Source of the DNA: Chlamydiota bacterium
Lineage (GTDB): Bacteria > Chlamydiota > Chlamydiia > Chlamydiales > Simkaniaceae
NCBI GenBank assembly: GCA_021772295.1
Contig: JAJFMG010000206.1
Span: 1 to 5,475, forward strand
Direction: 5' to 3'
DNA: 5,475 nucleotides
A program made the position numbers and the translations under genes. Positions within the stretch are counted from its first letter, which is position 1. Each line of letters opens with the position of its first letter. Below are positions 5,038 through 5,475 of this stretch, piece by piece. Under the pieces are notes generated by a model, which was not told the DNA's origin, made no database searches, and saw nothing but the letters and a program-made list of their open reading frames with translations.

Positions 5038-5475
5038 TTGAGACAGATAGTCATATGTATTCTTTTTTTATTCACATCTTGTATTTTTTCCGATGCAGTA
5101 TCGATTTATCAAGATCCCGTTTTTCCTGACTCTTTTTATGAGCATGTGAAAATTGATAAAGATAAAGAAAACCTCATTGGGCATTTAAGTATTACAAGAG
5201 ATCATCCCATTGATCAGTCTACCTATATTTATGTAAAATTTGCACTTGAGGAATTTAAAAAACAGGGCGTAAAATTCATTCTGCTTCACCTGGATACTCC
5301 AGGTGGGCAGGTATTTTCTACACTTAAAATCATTGCCCTTTTCAAAAAATGGGACCAAGAGTATGGCATCCCTATTATAAGTTTTATTGATAACTGGGCA
5401 GTATCTGCTGGAGCAATGCTAACATATGCTTGTAGATATATTGGCACTGTACCCACATCAATTATGGGCGCTGCA
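5038..5475 (+). CDS. Exported NfeD/ClpP-class serine protease (3' end missing)
   Basis: The frame runs to the window edge, giving 146 visible residues. A hydrophobic signal sequence (RQIVICILFLFTSCIFSDA) occupies residues 2-20. Signal peptidase I cleavage is plausible after SDA; an F-T-S-C sequence is a poor lipobox. The ClpP/crotonase-like domain follows: LHLDTPGG at 84-90 forms the oxyanion strand. VSAGAM at 122-127 carries the likely nucleophile Ser123, and GTVPTSIMGAA matches the downstream block of NfeD N-terminal proteases. The catalytic lysine, about 40 residues further on in NfeD proteases, falls outside the window. Related proteins cleave hydrophobic segments of membrane proteins; SppA is the main alternative, but the order of motifs looks NfeD-like. 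No ATG is available. TTG 5038 has GAGG at 5029-5032 with a 5-base spacer, and the frame is closed by TAA at 5026-5028; GTG 5032 is the only other start. The active site is expected in the periplasm. Confidence 0.85.
   Translation, partial: MRQIVICILFLFTSCIFSDAVSIYQDPVFPDSFYEHVKIDKDKENLIGHLSITRDHPIDQSTYIYVKFALEEFKKQGVKFILLHLDTPGGQVFSTLKIIALFKKWDQEYGIPIISFIDNWAVSAGAMLTYACRYIGTVPTSIMGAA

Overview
The window is AT-rich, gene-dense bacterial chromosome. It most likely comes from an environmental member of the Chlamydiota (a Rhabdochlamydia, Simkania or Parachlamydia-type organism). The main clue is the 653-residue IspG, which is the long 'plant/chlamydial' three-domain form rather than the short form of about 370 residues found in E. 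coli. The low GC content and the lineage-restricted membrane proteins next to ispG fit the same picture. This assignment is inference: long IspG also occurs in Bacteroidota and some other phyla.

Bases 1-1864 (+ strand) hold a tightly packed three-gene unit. It starts with the 3' part of a metallo-beta-lactamase-fold hydrolase that closely resembles N-acyl-phosphatidylethanolamine phospholipase D (NAPE-PLD). A class I SAM-dependent methyltransferase with a TTG or GTG start follows, and then pterin-4a-carbinolamine dehydratase (PhhB). The first junction overlaps by 7 bases if the TTG is used, and the second overlaps by 4 bases (ATGA). A 64-base gap with a possible promoter and two competing hairpins leads into ispG (1929-3890), an enzyme of the MEP isoprenoid pathway. 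Overlapping the 3' end of ispG in another frame is a 50-codon ORF (3820-3972) with a good ribosome binding site and a C-terminal transmembrane helix.

Bases 4014-4864 (- strand) converge on ispG. They encode an unrecognised 246-residue protein with one membrane segment. A 37-codon ORF precedes it, its stop overlapping the start of the larger gene as ATGA, and it has its own Shine-Dalgarno and a plausible promoter. A 173-base divergent intergenic region (4865-5037) follows. It contains that promoter and a 7-bp inverted repeat. From 5038 (+ strand) to the window edge runs the 5' part of an exported ClpP/crotonase-fold serine protease of the NfeD type.

No tRNA, rRNA, CRISPR array, insertion sequence or phage gene is visible. 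The identified enzymes are housekeeping or lipid/cofactor genes. The least explained parts are the two small ORFs and the 246-residue membrane protein around 3820-4864.
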